Shown: positions 27,510-41,077 of the stretch, piece after piece | Layout: every line of letters begins with the position of its first letter | Position numbering within the stretch: position 1 is the stretch's first letter | DNA from: Papio anubis | Taxonomy: Eukaryota; Chordata; Mammalia; Primates; Cercopithecidae | DNA: 64,000 bases | Direction: 5' to 3' | NCBI RefSeq assembly: GCF_008728515.1 | Contig: NW_022161933.1 | Location: forward strand, 99,375-163,374 | The notes under the pieces: generated by a model | Databases searched by the model: none | Told to the model about the DNA's origin: nothing | What the model saw: the letters and a program-made list of their open reading frames with translations, nothing else | Translations under genes and position numbers: made by a program

Positions 27510-29880
27510 CAGGCACACCTTGGAGATATTGCAGGTTCAGTACTAGGCCACCACAATACAGTGAATATTGCAACAAAGTAAGTCACACAACTTTTCAGTT
27601 TTCCAGTGCATATATAAAGTTATGTTTATGCTATACTACAGCCTATTAAATGTGCAATAGAATTATGTTTTTAAAATGTACATACCTTAATTTTAAAAGA
27701 TTTTATTGCAAAAAATGCTAATGACCATGTAAACCTTCATTGAGATGTAAAGTTTTTGTTAGCAGAGAGTCCTACTTTGATACTGATAGCTGCTGACTCA
27801 CCATGGTGGTGGTTGCAACAGAAAGACAACAGTGAAGTTGCCCCACAGGTTGACTCTTCCTTTGACAAAATATTTCTCTATAGCATGCAATTCTATTTAA
27901 CAGCATTTTGTTCACAGTAGAATTTTTTCAAAATTGGAAGAGTCAATCCTCACAGATCCTGCCACTCTTTTATCAAGTAAGTTTGTGTCATATTCTAAAT
28001 CCTTTGTTGTCATTCTAATAATGTTTACAGCATCTTCACCAGGAGTAGATTCCACCTCAAGAAACCCCTTTCTTTGATTATTCATAAGAAAAACTTCCTC
28101 ATCTGTGAATACTTTATCATGAGATTGCAGCAATTCAGTCACATCTTCAGGCTCTCCTTCTAATTCTAGTTCTCTTGCTATTTTTACCACATCTGCCACT
28201 ACTTTCCACCACTGAAGTCATAAACCCCTCAAACTGATCCATAAAGGGTCAAATAAACTTCTAAAGTTTTATTAATGCTGATATTTTGAACTCCCTCCAT
28301 GAATCATGAATGTTCTGAATGGCATCTAGAATGGTAAGTCCTTTCCAAAATGTTTTCAAATTACTTTGCCCAGGTCTATCACGGCAATCCCTATCTATTA
28401 TGGCAGCTACAGCCTGACAAAATGTATTTCTTAAATAGTGAGACTTGAAACTCAGAATTACTCCTTAATCCATAGGCTGCAGAATGGATGCTGTGTTAGC
28501 AGCCATGATAACAACATTATTCTCTTTGTACATTTTCATCAGAGCTCTTGGCTCACTATCAGTGAGCAGTAGAATTTTTTTAATCTATTTTTCTGAGCAG
28601 TAGGTCTCAACAGTGGACTTAAAATATTTAGTAAATCATGCTATAAACAGATGTATTGTGATTTAGCTTTGTTGTTTCATTTATAGAGCATCGGAAGAGT
28701 AAATTGAGCATAATTCTTGAGGGACCTATGATTTACAAAATGGTAAATGAGCAATGGCTTCAATTTAAAGTTACCAGCTGCCTTAGCCACTAACTCATGA
28801 GTCAGCCTGCCCTTTGAAGCTTTGAAGCCAGGCATTGACATCTTATCTCTAGCTATGACAGTCCTAGATGGCATCTTCTTCCAACAGAAGGTTATTTCAT
28901 CTATACTGATAATCTGTTGTTGAGTGTAGCCACTGAAGATTCATCAGTGATTTTAGCTAGATTATAATTGGCTTGCTGCAACTTTTAAATCACCACTTGC
29001 AGCTTTACCTTGTACTTTATGTTATAGAGAGGACTTATTTCCTCAAACCTCAGGAAGCAACCTGTGCTAGCTTCCAACTTTTCGTGTGCAATTTCTGCAT
29101 CTCATTTAGTCTTTGTAGGACTGAAGAGAATTCAAGCCTTGCTCTGGATTAGGTTTTGACTTAACAAAATTTTGTGGCTAGTCCAATCTAGCCAGACTGC
29201 TAAAATTATCTCTTTATTAGCAATTAAGCTGTTTCACCTTTTTATCATTCATGTGTTATCTGAAACAGTACTTTTACCTGTTTTCAAAAACTTTTAGTTT
29301 CCATTCACACCTTGGCTAACTGTTTGTTGCAAGAGGCCTAGCTTTTTACCTGTTTTGGCTTGTGACATGCCTTTCTCATTAAATTTGCTCATTTCTAGCT
29401 TTTCACTTAAAGTGAGAGATATGCAGCTCTTAGTTTCACTTGAACACTTAGAGGACACTGTAGGGCAAACATTTGGCCTAATTTCAGTATTGATGTGTCT
29501 CAGTGAAAAAGAAAACCCATAGAGAGAGAAAGAGATGGGAAATGGTCATTAAGTGGAACAAACAGAACACACACAACATGTATTGATTAAGTTCAACATC
29601 TTCTATGGATGTGGTTCATGGTAGGCCAAAACAATTGTATGAGTAACATCAAACATCACTGATCAGAAATCACCATCACAGACACAGTAATTATTAAAAA
29701 GTTTAAAACATTGTAAGAATTACCAAAATGTGACACAGAGACAAAATGAAAGCATGCTGTTGAAAAAAATAGCACTGACAGACTTGCTTGATGCAGGATT
29801 GTTATAAACTTTTGATATGTAAAAAACACAATCTTTGAGTAGAGTCAAAATGTAAAGCCCAATAAAATAAAGTACACCTG
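27510..29880 (-). mobile_element. Tigger1 DNA transposon (pogo-like), 2371 bp
   Basis: The terminal inverted repeats are visible: 'caggcacaccttggagata' at 27510 and, at the other end, 'agtacacctg' finishing at 29880. Length is close to the 2.4 kb of intact Tigger1. It lies in the ORF2 region of host L1M 2, which continues directly on both sides. The TA target is intact on the left only. Coding sense is minus. Confidence 0.92.
27912..29480 (-). pseudogene. Tigger1 transposase remnant
   Basis: This is the decayed coding region of the pogo-family transposase that once mobilised Tigger elements. A C-terminal piece is open at 27912-28199 (with the ...ELEPEDVTELLQSH-like pattern of this family) and an internal catalytic-core piece at 28677-28874 (starting MPSRTVIARDKMSMPGFKAS). 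The frames between carry stops and shifts, so no functional protein is possible. TIGD-type domesticated genes descend from relatives, but nothing here suggests domestication. Confidence 0.85.
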
Positions 29881-31954
29881 TTCCAACATCAGGAAAGAAA
29901 CAGGAGAGATACCACTACAGACTCTGTAGGAATCAAAAGGATAGTAAGGAAATACTACAAACCACTCTACACACATCAGTTTGTTAACCTAAGAGGCACA
30001 GGCAATTCCTCAAAAGAAAAACAGACTACCAAAACTCACCAATGTGAAATTGGTAATTTGAACAGACCTACAACTATTAAGATAATTGAATTTGTAATTT
30101 TAAAACTCCTCCAAAAACTGTCTAGGCAAAAATTCTTTCACTGGAAAATCCCAACAAATACTTACAAAATTTACACCAATTCTAAACCATCTCTATCAGA
30201 AAATAAAAGGAGAGAATATCCAAATATTATGAAGGGAATGTTACCCAGATGCAAAAAGCAAACAAAGAAAGTATAATAAAACAAAACCCACAGACAAATA
30301 TTTCTTATGTGAAAATATATCCAAAAGATCCTTAACAAAATATTGGTAAAAGAACTCAGAATTACATATAAAAATAACTATACATCATGACTAAATGGTG
30401 CTTATTCCACGTATGCAAGGATGGTTCAATGTTCGAAAATCAATCAATGTAAAACATCATTTTAACAGTTTGAAGAAACACAATCACATGATTATAGAAT
30501 CAAAGCAGGAAAGCATTTCACAAAATTCAACCAACTCATGATAAAAAAAAGATGAGAAGAAAAAGGAAATTCCTCTACTTGGTAAAAAATAGCATTGTTT
30601 AAAAATCTACTAACATAAATCTTAATGGTAAAAAGACTGAAAGCTTTCCCCAAAGACCAGGAACAAAAAAAAGATATATGCTTTCACTACTATTATTCAA
30701 TGAAGTAAATAATATTTAGCAAATGCAGTCAGACAATAAAAGGAAATAGGAAGCATACAGACTGGAAAGAAGGAGATAAACTGTCCCTATCTGCAATGGC
30801 ACATTTGTCAACATAGAAAATCCCAAGGAACCTAGAAAAAACTCTTTAGAACTAATAAGGGAGTTCTTCAAGGCCACGGGATACAAGATTGATATATGAA
30901 AATCAATTGTATTTTTACATATCAGCCATAGACACGTGAATCTTTCAATTAAAATATAACACCACTTATCATTGCTCAAAAGAAAATGAAATAGGTAGGT
31001 GTACATCTACAAAACGTGTAGGGCTTGCATGCTGAAAACTACAAAATGTCGGTGAAAGGTATCAAAGATCTAATAAATAAACAAACATACAGAATTAACA
31101 GATTGTTAGACTCAACATTGTAAAAATATTAATTCTCCCCAAATTAATAACAAAAGCTTAGCTTGTTACCCATCAAAATCACAGTAAGTATTTTTAGTAT
31201 ACGTAGACAATATTATTCTACAACTTACGTGGAAAGGCAAAGGAATTACAGTATCTAAAACGATTTTGAAAAAGAATTCAGTGTGAGGCATCAGTCTTCT
31301 CAATTTCAAGACATATACAGGTATAATTATTAAGACTGTGTGGTATTAGCCAGAAAGATAAACATATAAATCAGTGAAACAGAATAGAGAAGCCAGGAAT
31401 AGACCCCACACAAATATGCCCAACTGATTTTACACATAAGTAAAAAAGCAACTCAACAAATGGTGCTGGAGCAAGTGCATATCCATAGGCAAAAAAAATT
31501 AACCTCGACCTATCTCATGCCTTACATAAAAAATAACTCAAAATGGACACAGGACTTAAATATGAAGTGTAAAACTATAAAAGTTTTAGGAAAAATAGGA
31601 GAAAATCTTCTGGAGTAGCACTAGACAAGGAATTTTTATACTTGACACAAAAAGCACCATCCATAAAAGGAAGTATAGATAAACTGTACTTTATCAAAAT
31701 TTAAAACTTTCACTGTGTGAAAAACCCTGGTAAGAAAGTGAAAGAGGCTATGTAACAAGAACATTTTGTAAACAATGTATCCAAGAAAATACTGGCATGC
31801 AGAAAATATAAAGAACCCTCAAATGCAACAACAAAAAAAAAAAGAAGAAAATGAGAAAAAGGCATAAAGAGACATTTCATTCAACAGGATTTGCAGATGG
31901 AAAATACATTCAACACCTTAGGCATTAGGAAAATGTAAATTAAAACCATAATAA

Positions 31955-32206
31955 GAACAGACACGGTGGCTCACACCTGTAATTCCAGCACTTTGGGAGG
32001 CTGAGGCAGGCGGATCACTTGAGGCCAGGGGTTCGAGACCACAGATGCTGAAACCTCACCTCTACTAAAAACATAAAATTTAGCTGCACATGGTGGTGCA
32101 CATCTATAATCCCAGGTACTTGGGAGGCTGAGTCACACGCGTCATTGCACTCCAGCCTGGGTGACAGAGCAAGACTGTCTCAAAAAAACAAAAACAAACA
32201 AAAAAA
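31955..32206 (+). repeat. Old Alu (AluJ-like), internally deleted
   Basis: It starts 'acagacacggtggctcac', has a shortened right monomer, and ends in a mixed (CAAA)n tail. It sits in the 3' ORF2 part of host L1M 2. Divergence is high. Confidence 0.88.
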
Positions 32207-33060
32207 TGTAATGAGATATCATCACACATCTATAACAATAGCTACATTTTTTTAAATAGTGACTAAAAATGCTGGTGAAGATGGAAAGAATTGGATCACT
32301 CATAGTTCGCTGGTTGGAATGCACAATTTTATAGTCATTCTGCATATATTTTAGCAGTTATTTTAAAAATTAAATAGGCAATTACTATGTCAACTCTGCT
32401 ATTGCACCCCTGGACATTTATCCCAGAGAAAAGAAAACTGTGTTAATACCCAAAACCTGTATGGGGTTACCATAGTTTCGTATTTACCCACAATTGGAAG
32501 CAACCTAGATTTCCCTTAATCAGTAAATGTTAAAAAGACTGTGGCACATCCATACCATGGAATACTTCTCTGTCATACAATGTGGCCAACACCTGATATA
32601 CAACATGGATAAATAGTTAGATAATTATGCTGATAGAAAAAGACAACCCCAAAAGATTACATGTGGTGTGATTCCACTTACATAAGTTTCTTGATGGTAA
32701 CAATATTACAGAAATGGAGAACAAATTCGTGTTTACAAGGAGTTCAGGTGGGAGATGGGGAAAGGGAAGTGGGTATTCTACAAACAGGCAAAATGAGGGA
32801 TCCTTGTGTTGATGAAAATGTCCTATATCTTCACTAGGTCAATGTCAAACTCCTGATTGTGACACTGTACTGTTTTGCAAAATATTATCATTCGATGAAA
32901 CTGGATAGAGGGTACAGAGGATCTCTCTTTAGAAAATCTTTTAACTACATGTAATTCTACAACTATCTAAAAATAAAAAGTTTAATTAAAAAATCAATTA
33001 TAATTTTATATACCAGGAACAAACATTCAGAAAATAAAATTTAGGAAGATAATTCAAATG

Positions 33061-33715
33061 ACTATGGAACAAGATGGCTGACTAAATGCAGCCAGAAAGT
33101 GCCTCTCCCACTTCACTGAACCCAAAATATCCAGTAAACCATCACACTTTCTTTTTAAAGAAAACACTGAAAGTTGATAGAAAGGTATGACTGACACTGA
33201 GGTAGAAGAGGGAGGATGCTGGGAACCCTGCATAACATTGCCGAGTACCAGGACCAGCTCCCAGCCCTAAACAGTTCCTAAGAAAAGTGTGAGTGAAGGA
33301 ACTGCGGAGAAACACACTGGCATCCTAGCTACCTCTGGGATCCCATGATCCCCACAGACAGCTGAATTGACAGGGAGAACTGCCCAGAGAATAGGCAGAG
33401 GCAGAGGTCAAGCTTGCATGGAATGCAGGAGGTTGTGAGTATAGGGCAGCTGCAGCAAAACATAACCACAGGCACCCATTTCCAAAGGCTCTTCATATAG
33501 CTCCGAGTGGCTCTACCTCCTACTGACTGCTGGGATGGGAGAAAGGAGGGCTGCCTTTCCTGCATTACAAGAGGAGTCTGTCTGATCTGTATGCTCCTCT
33601 GTCTGCCAACCACTCCCAAGGCCCCTGCATGACCACAATTGGCCCACCTAATTGCTTTGCTGGCATCCTGGGAAATGCAGACTGTTAGGCCAAGAACGTT
33701 ACACTATGAAGGATT
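33061..33715 (+). mobile_element. Fragment of a primate L1 5' UTR
   Basis: Begins with an L1-start-like sequence ('aagatggctgactaaatgca') and continues with the GC-richer composition of L1 5' UTRs, then stops near 33715 with no ORF1 attached. It abuts the tail of host L1M 2. Subfamily not assigned. Confidence 0.55.
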
Positions 33716-34296
33716 CAATAGCTCTCAGTCAATATGTGGCAAATAATACTAAGGTATAGCTTTAGAATATTAAAACAAAATTCATAATTTGCAGGATAAC
33801 CAAATTCCTAGTTTAAAAACAGAAAAAAAACCATAAAAAACAAAAGCAGCATAAGCATTTAATGTTTCTTTGTTGTGTCACAGAAAAAATATCTGCAGCA
33901 GATTCTGAACATGTGGTAGGTTAGATAGAATGATATTTTATATATATATGATATATCAAATATATATAAAACATACACATTTATTTGTACACATGCATTT
34001 GTTTAAATTGCATTAAGTTCTATAATATTACTGAATAATAATTTTCCTCCTTTTCTATATTGACACAGGATACATAAATGCTTATCAATAGGGGAATGAA
34101 GTGAATATTTTGCAAATGTCTATATTGTTTATCACTCTCTCTCTCCCTGGTATCAACCACAATGTCTGGCATGTGATAGGTGTTTAATAAATATTTGTTG
34201 AGTGAGTTAATGAATATATCCCATTATAGGCCCCCCTCTATATTCTGAAAGATTCATTCTTTTGAAAGAATGCAAAGAAAGATAGATTTCATTTTT
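33716..34296. other. Intergenic or intronic sequence with an L2 3'-end remnant
   Basis: An AT microsatellite-like stretch lies at about 33935-33975. At about 34135-34215 the sequence 'gtctggcatgtgatagg' followed by 'tttaataaatatttgttga' has the pattern of the 3' end of an L2 (LINE-2), plus strand. Nothing else is recognised. Confidence 0.6.
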
Positions 34297-37269
34297 CAGC
34301 ATTCCCCAACCTTTGGGGCACCAGGGACTAGTTTCATGGAAGACAATGTTTCCGTGAACCGGGGCTGGGGGAGTGGTTTCAGGATGATTCAAGCACATTG
34401 TATTTATTATGTACTTTATTTCTATTATTACATTGTAATATATTATGAAATAATTATACAACTCACCATAATGTTGAATCAGTGAGAGCCCTGAGCTTGT
34501 TTTCCTGCAACTAGATAGTCACATCTCGGGGTGATAGGAGATAGTGACGCCCAAAGTGTGTTGCTTATATTCAGTCTGCTCAATAATCTCATTTTGGTTG
34601 CAGTCACTGCAGGAAACCCTGCTTCACAAAGACAGGATGTTGGAAATGGAAGCACGCTTTTTAGTGCTTTTGTGGCAATCTCAGGATATTCGACCTTGAC
34701 TTTAATCTAGAACATATGGAGATTTGAAGTTGTCTCAAACATACTTTTAAGGCCACCATAATTTGTGAAGTCAAGCAGTGGATCCACTTCGAGCAAGGAC
34801 AAAGGCAATTCACCTGACTTATTCAGGAATGGGTCACAAATCCATTCCTTCCAGTTTGGGAGTCTTTTGTGGTTTGGAGGTAATACTCAACTCTTCTGAA
34901 AGCCAGGATAGGTGATCATACACTAGCTGGGAGAAAGGCAGCCCTGGCTAAGTCTCTCAAAATCTCTGCTAATGTTTGAAACATGTCAGAAATACCAATG
35001 TTCCTTCATCACCTCCACAATTCCAGTTTGGTTTTGAATGGAGCCATTTTATCTGCCGACTTGAACACAGTTGCTGTTCTCCCCTGAAGTGACAGATCGA
35101 GTTCTCTGAGCAGGTTGAATAGGTCACACAAGTAAGCAAGTTTTGGGACCCATTCTGTGTCACTGAAATGTGCTACCAGTAGTGACTGTTTTTCTAAAAG
35201 AAAAGAACTGTTGTCCTAAAAGAAATCTCTGAAACGGCTCTTGAAACTCAAACTCTGGCCAGTGATCTACCTTTAGAAAACCATCTCACTCCTGCGTATA
35301 AGAGAAGATGCTCTGTGTCCATCTCCTCACAGAGTTGCATGAACAGATGTGAGTTAAGGGCATGTATTTTAAAGTGGTTGATAATTTTAATCACATCCTG
35401 TAAAATGCTGTTAAGTTCAGGTGACATTTTTTGGCTAGCCAGCATTTCTCTATGGATAACAGGGTGTGCAGACTCACATTCAGAAGTGCCCTCTTTGACC
35501 CGAGTAGTGAAACCAAAAAGCTGTCAAGTAATAGTAGCCGCTCCCTCTGTGCATATGCTGACAGAAAATGACCAATTCACTTTTCCTGATATGTAATCAT
35601 TTAAAGACTTGAATAGTTCTGCAGTTGTGGTGTTGGTTGGCAACAAAAGCACACATAACATTCCCTCATGTACATCCTCCTGAAAAATATATCACAGAAA
35701 AACAAGCATTGTTCCCTTGTTGTCAACACTGGTAGACCCATCAACCTGGATTGCATACCATAGTGATTCATTAATCCTCTCTAACAGTTGTGCCTCCATG
35801 TACTCTCCTATCTCACTGATTCATCTAGTTACAGTGCTAGCTGAAAGAGGAACATACGACACCTTTTGAATTGCAGCTTCTCCTAAAAGTTCATGAAATA
35901 TGTCCTTAGGAGCAGGCAGGATCAACTCTTCATGTAAAGGGCTTCTTAGCTTTAGCAATGCGGTTAGCCAGTGAGCATGATAGTCTCAGTGGAAACACAT
36001 TTGATGAAACAGTGGCCTTTAGTAATTGCTTCTGTTCTTCATGTTCATGTTCTTTTCTTTTGAAAAACTCCAAAGGCTTGTCTTTTAATGCAGGGCATGT
36101 AGTCTCCATGTGGTGAAGTAGTTTTGAAGGTTTCATGGCTTTGGACAGCCAGTCACTACATATTACACAAAGAAGGCTCAGAGAATGTGAATCACCTATT
36201 GCAATGAACCCGTAACTTACGTAGGACTCTTGGTATTTTCTTTTATATGCAGCTTTTTGAGGAGGGTGGAGCAAGATGGCCGAATAGGAATAGCTCCAGT
36301 CTCCAGCTCCCAGCGCAAGCTACACAGAAGATGGGTGATTTCTGCATTTTCAACTGAGGTACCGGGTTCATCTCACTAGGGACTGCCGGACAATCAGTGC
36401 TGGTCAGCTGCTGCAGCCTGACCAGCGAGAGCTGAAGCAGGGCGAGGCATCGCCTCACCTGGGAAGCGCAAGGGGGAAGGGAATCCCTTTTCCTAGCCAG
36501 GGGAACTGAGACACACAACACCTGGAAAATCGAGTAACTCACACCCCAATACTGCGCTTTACCAAGGGTCTTAGCAAACGGCACACCAGGAAATTATATC
36601 CTATACCTGGCCCGGAGGGTCCCCGCCCACGGAGCCTCCCTCATTACTAGCACAGCAGTCTGCAACCTAACTGCAACGCGCAGCAAGGCTGGGGGAGGGG
36701 CGCCCGCCATTGCTGAGGCTTAAGTAGGTAAACAAAGCCACTGGGAAGCTCGAACTGGGTGGAGCCCACAGCAGCTCAAGAAGGCCTGCCTGTCTCTGTA
36801 GACTGCACCTCTGGGGACAGGGCACAGCTAAATAAAAAGCAGCAGAAACCTCTGCAGATGCAAACGACCCTGTCTGACAGCTTTGAAGAGAGCAGTGGAT
36901 CTCCCAACACGGAGGCTGAGATCTGAGAACAGACAGACTGCCTGCTCAAGTGGGTCCCTGACTGCTGAGTAGCCTAACTGAGAGACATCCCCCACTAGGT
37001 ACAGGCCGACACCCCACACCTCACATGGCGGGGTACACCCCGGAGATGAAGCTTCCAAAGCAAGAATAAGACAGGTACACTCGCTGTTCAGCAATATTCT
37101 ATCTTCTTCAGCCTCTGCTGCTGATACCCAGGCAAACAGGGTCTGGAGTGGACCTCAAGCAATCTCCAACAGATAGAAGGAAAACTAACAAACAGGAAGG
37201 ACACCCACACCAAAACCCCATCAGTATGTCACCATCATCAAAGACCAAAGGCAGATAAAACCACAAAGA

Positions 37270-38279
37270 TGGGGAAGAAGCAGGGCAGAAAAGCTGGAAA
37301 TTCAAAAAATAAGAGCACCTCTCCCCCTCCAAAGGAACGCAGTTCATTGCCAGCAACAGATCAAAGCTGGACAGAGAATGACTTTGATGAGTAGAGAGAA
37401 GGAGCCTTCAGTCCATCAAACTTCTCAGAGCTAAAGGAGGAATTACGTACCCAGCACAAAGAAACTAAAAATCTTGAAAAAAAATGGAAGAATGGATAAC
37501 TAGAATAATCAATGCAGAGAAGGCCATAAACGAACTGACAGAGATAAAAACCATGACACCAGAAATATGTGACAAATACACAAGCTTCAGTAACCGACTC
37601 GATCAACTGGAAGAAAGAGTATCAGCGACTGAGGATCAAATGAATGAAACGAAGAGAGAAGTCTAAAGAAAAAAGAGGAAAAAGAAATGAACAAAGCCTT
37701 CAGGAAGTATGGGTTTATGTGAAAAGACCAAATCTACGTCTGATTGGGGTGCCTGAAAGTGAGGGGGAAAATGGAACCAAATTGGAAAACACTCTTCAGG
37801 ATATCATCCAGGAGAACTTCCCCAACCTAGTAAGGCAGGCCAACATTCAAATTCAGGAAATACAGAGAATGCCACAAAGATACTCCTCGAGAAGAGCAAC
37901 TCCAAGACACATAATTGTCAGATTCACCAAAGTTGAAATGAAAGAAAAACTGTTAAGGGGAGCCAGAGAGAAAGGTTGGGTTACCCACAAAGGGAAGCCA
38001 ATCAGACTAACAGCAGATCTCTCAGCAGAAACTCTCCAAGCCAGAAGAGAGTGGGGGCCAATATTCAACATTCTGAAAGAAAATAATTTTAAACCCAGAA
38101 GTTCATATCCAGTCAAACTAAGTTTCATAAGTGAAGGAGAAATGAAATCCTTCACAGACAAGCAAATGCTTAGAGATTTTGTCACCACCAGGCCTGCCCA
38201 ACAAGAGATCCTGAAGGAAGCACTAAACATGGAAAGGAACAACCTGTACCAGCCATTGCAAAAACATGCCAAAATGTAA
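37270..38279 (+). pseudogene. L1-D ORF1 remnant
   Basis: The start codon and N-terminus (ATG at 37270) are kept, but an in-frame TAG occurs near 37392 and a frameshift follows in the A-run near 37480. From 37644 to 38279 the RRM and C-terminal domain frame is open (211 codons). Intact ORF1p is a 338-residue trimeric RNA-binding protein; this copy cannot make one. Confidence 0.85.
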
Positions 38280-38326
38280 AGACCACCGATGCTAGGAAGA
38301 AACTGCATCAACTAATGAGCAAAATG

Positions 38327-41077
38327 ACCAGCTAATATCATAATGACAGGATCAAGTTCACACATAACAATATTAACCTTAAATGTAAATGGACTAAATG
38401 GTCCAATTAAAAGACACAGACTGGCAAATTGGATAAAGAGTCTAGACCCATCAGTTTGCTGTATTCAGGAGACCCATCTCACATACAGAGACACACATAG
38501 GCTCAAAATAAAGGGATGGAGGAAGATCTACCAAGAAAACGGAGAACAAAAAAAAAGCAGGGGTTGCAATCCTAGTCTCTGATAAAACAGACTTTAAACC
38601 ACCAAAGATCAAAAGAGACAAAGAAGGCCATTACATAATGGTAAAGGGATCAATTCATCAGGAAGAGCTAACTATCCTAAATATATATGCACCCAAAACA
38701 GGAGCACCCAGGTTCATAAAGCAAGTCCTTAGAGACTTACAAAGAGACTTAGACTCCCATACAATAATAACGGGAGACTTTAACACCCCACTGTCAACAT
38801 TAGACAGATCAACGAGACAGGAAGTTAACAAGGATATCCAGGAATTGAACTCAACTCTGCATCAAGCGGACCTAATAGACATCTACAGAACTCTCCACCC
38901 CAAATCAACAGAATATACATTCTTCTCATCACCACATCGCACTTATTCCAAAATTGACCACATAGTTGGAAGTAAAGCACTCCTCAGCAAATGTAAAAGA
39001 ACAGAAATTATAACAAACTGTCTCTCAGACCACAGTGCAATCAAACTACATCTCAGGACTAAGAAACTCAATCAAAACCACTCAACTACATGGAAACTGA
39101 ACAACCTGCTCCTGAATGACTACTGGGTACAAAACAAAATGAAGGCAGAAATAAACATGTTCTTTGAAACCAATGAGAATAAAGACACAACATACCAGAA
39201 TCTCTGGGACACATTTAAAGCAGTGTGTGGAGGGAAATTTATAGCACTAAATGCCCACAAGAGAAAGCTGGAAAGATCTAAAATTGACACTCTAACATCA
39301 CCATTAAAAGAACTAGAGAAGCAAGAGCAAACACATTCAAAAGCTAGCAGAAGGCAAGAAATAACTAAGATCAGAGCAGAACTGAAGGAGATAGAGACAC
39401 AAAAACCCCTCCAAAAAATCAATGAATCCAGGAGCTGGTTTTTTGAAAAGATCAACAAAATTGATAGACTGCTAGCAAGACTAATAAAGAAGAAAAGAGA
39501 GAAGAATCAAATAGATGCAATAAAAAATGATAAAGGGGATATCACCACCGACCCCACAGAAATACAAACTACCATCAGAGAATACTATAAACACCTCTAC
39601 GCAAATAAACTAGAAAATCTAGAAGAAATGGATAATTTCCTGGACACTTACACTATCCCAAGACTAAACCAGGAAGAAGTTGAATCCCCAAATAGACCAA
39701 TAGCAGGCTCTGAAATTGAGACAATAATTAATAGCCTACCAACCAAAAAAAGTCCAGGACCAGACAGATTCACAGCCGAATTCTACCAGAGGTACAAGGA
39801 GGAGCTGGTACCATTCCTTCTGAAACTATTCCAATCAACAGAAAAAGAGGGAATCCTCCCTAACTCATTTTATGAGGCCACTATGATCCTGATACCAAAG
39901 CCTGACAGAGACACAACAAAAAAAGAGAATTTTAGACAAATATCGCTGATGAACATCGATGCAAAAATCCTCAATAAAATAGTGGCAAACTGAATCCAGC
40001 AGCACATCACAAAGCTTATCCACCATGATCAAGTGGGCTTCATCCCTGGGATGCAAGGCTGGTTCAACATACGCAAATCAATGAACGTAATCCAGCATAT
40101 AAACAGAACCAAAGACAAAAACCACATGATTATCTCAATAGAGGCAGAAAAGGCCTTTGACAAAATTCAACAGCCCTTCATGCTAAAAACTCTCAATAAG
40201 TTCGGTATTCGGTATTGATGGATCGTATCTCAAAATAATAAGAGCTATTTATGACAAACCCAGAGCCAATATCATACTGAATGGGCAAAAACTGGAAAAA
40301 TTCCCTTCGAAAACTGGCACAAGACAGGGATGCCCTCTCTCACCACTCCTATTCAACATAGTGTTGGAAGTTCTGGCCAGGGCAATCAGGCAAGAGAAAG
40401 AAATCAAGGGTATTCAGTTAGGAAAAGAAGAAGTCAAATTGTCCCTGTTTGCAGATGACATGATTGTATATTTAGAAAACCCCATTATCTCAGCCCAAAA
40501 TCTCCTTCAGCTGATAAGCAACTTCAGCAAAGTCTCAGGATACAAAATCAATGTGCAAAAATCACAAGCATTCTCATGCACCAGTGACAACAAACAGAGA
40601 GCCAAATCATGAATGAACTCCCATTTACAATTGCTTCAAAGAGAATAAAATACCTAGGAATCCAACTTACAAGGGATGTAAAGGACCTCTTCAAGGAGAA
40701 CTACAAACCACTGCTCAATGAAATAAAAGAGGACACAAACAAATGGAAGAACATTCCATGCTCATGGATAGGAAGAATCAATATCATAAAAATGGCCATA
40801 CTGCCCAAGGTAATTTATAGATTCAATACCATCCCCATTAAGCTACCAATGACTTTCTTCACAGAACTGGAAAAAACTACTTTAAAGTTCATATGGAACC
40901 AAAAAATAGCAAAGACTTGGAATCAACCCAAATGTCCATCAGTGACAGACTGGATTAAGAAAATGTGGCACATACACACCATGGAATACTATGCAGCCAT
41001 AAAAAAGGATGAGTTCGTGTCCTTTGTAGGGACATGGATGCAGCTGGAAACCATCATTCTCAGCAAACTCTCGCAAG
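38327..41077 (+). repeat. Inverted-repeat arm 2 (partner 18133-20883)
   Basis: Reverse complement of 18133-20883 over 2751 bp without indels. The spacer between arms is 17.4 kb. The limits are set by the first mismatches: G at 38326 and G at 41078. Homology continues on both sides, but at clearly lower identity. Confidence 0.9.

Larger units (their letters stand above)
12171..33000 (+). mobile_element. Old L1M element (host 2), carrier of the main nested stack
   Basis: Decayed L1 5' UTR and ORF1 run from about 12170. ORF1 sequence continues across the insertions at 13126-13449, 13476-13658 and 13741-25416, and picks up again at 25430 with the ORF1 C-terminal region. The inter-ORF region and ORF2 endonuclease follow (a short open piece at 26568-26774 keeps the endonuclease pattern). 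ORF2 continues after Tigger1 at 29881 and the element ends near 33000 in an A-rich 3' tail. Removing the insertions leaves one collinear L1 in plus orientation. All frames are broken. The left end is approximate. Confidence 0.78.

Noticed and set aside
26962..27576. A 204-codon minus-strand open frame, hydrophobic
   Set aside because: It runs antisense through old L1M ORF2 and into the Tigger1 end. The Phe/Leu-rich composition comes from reading A-rich L1 backwards.
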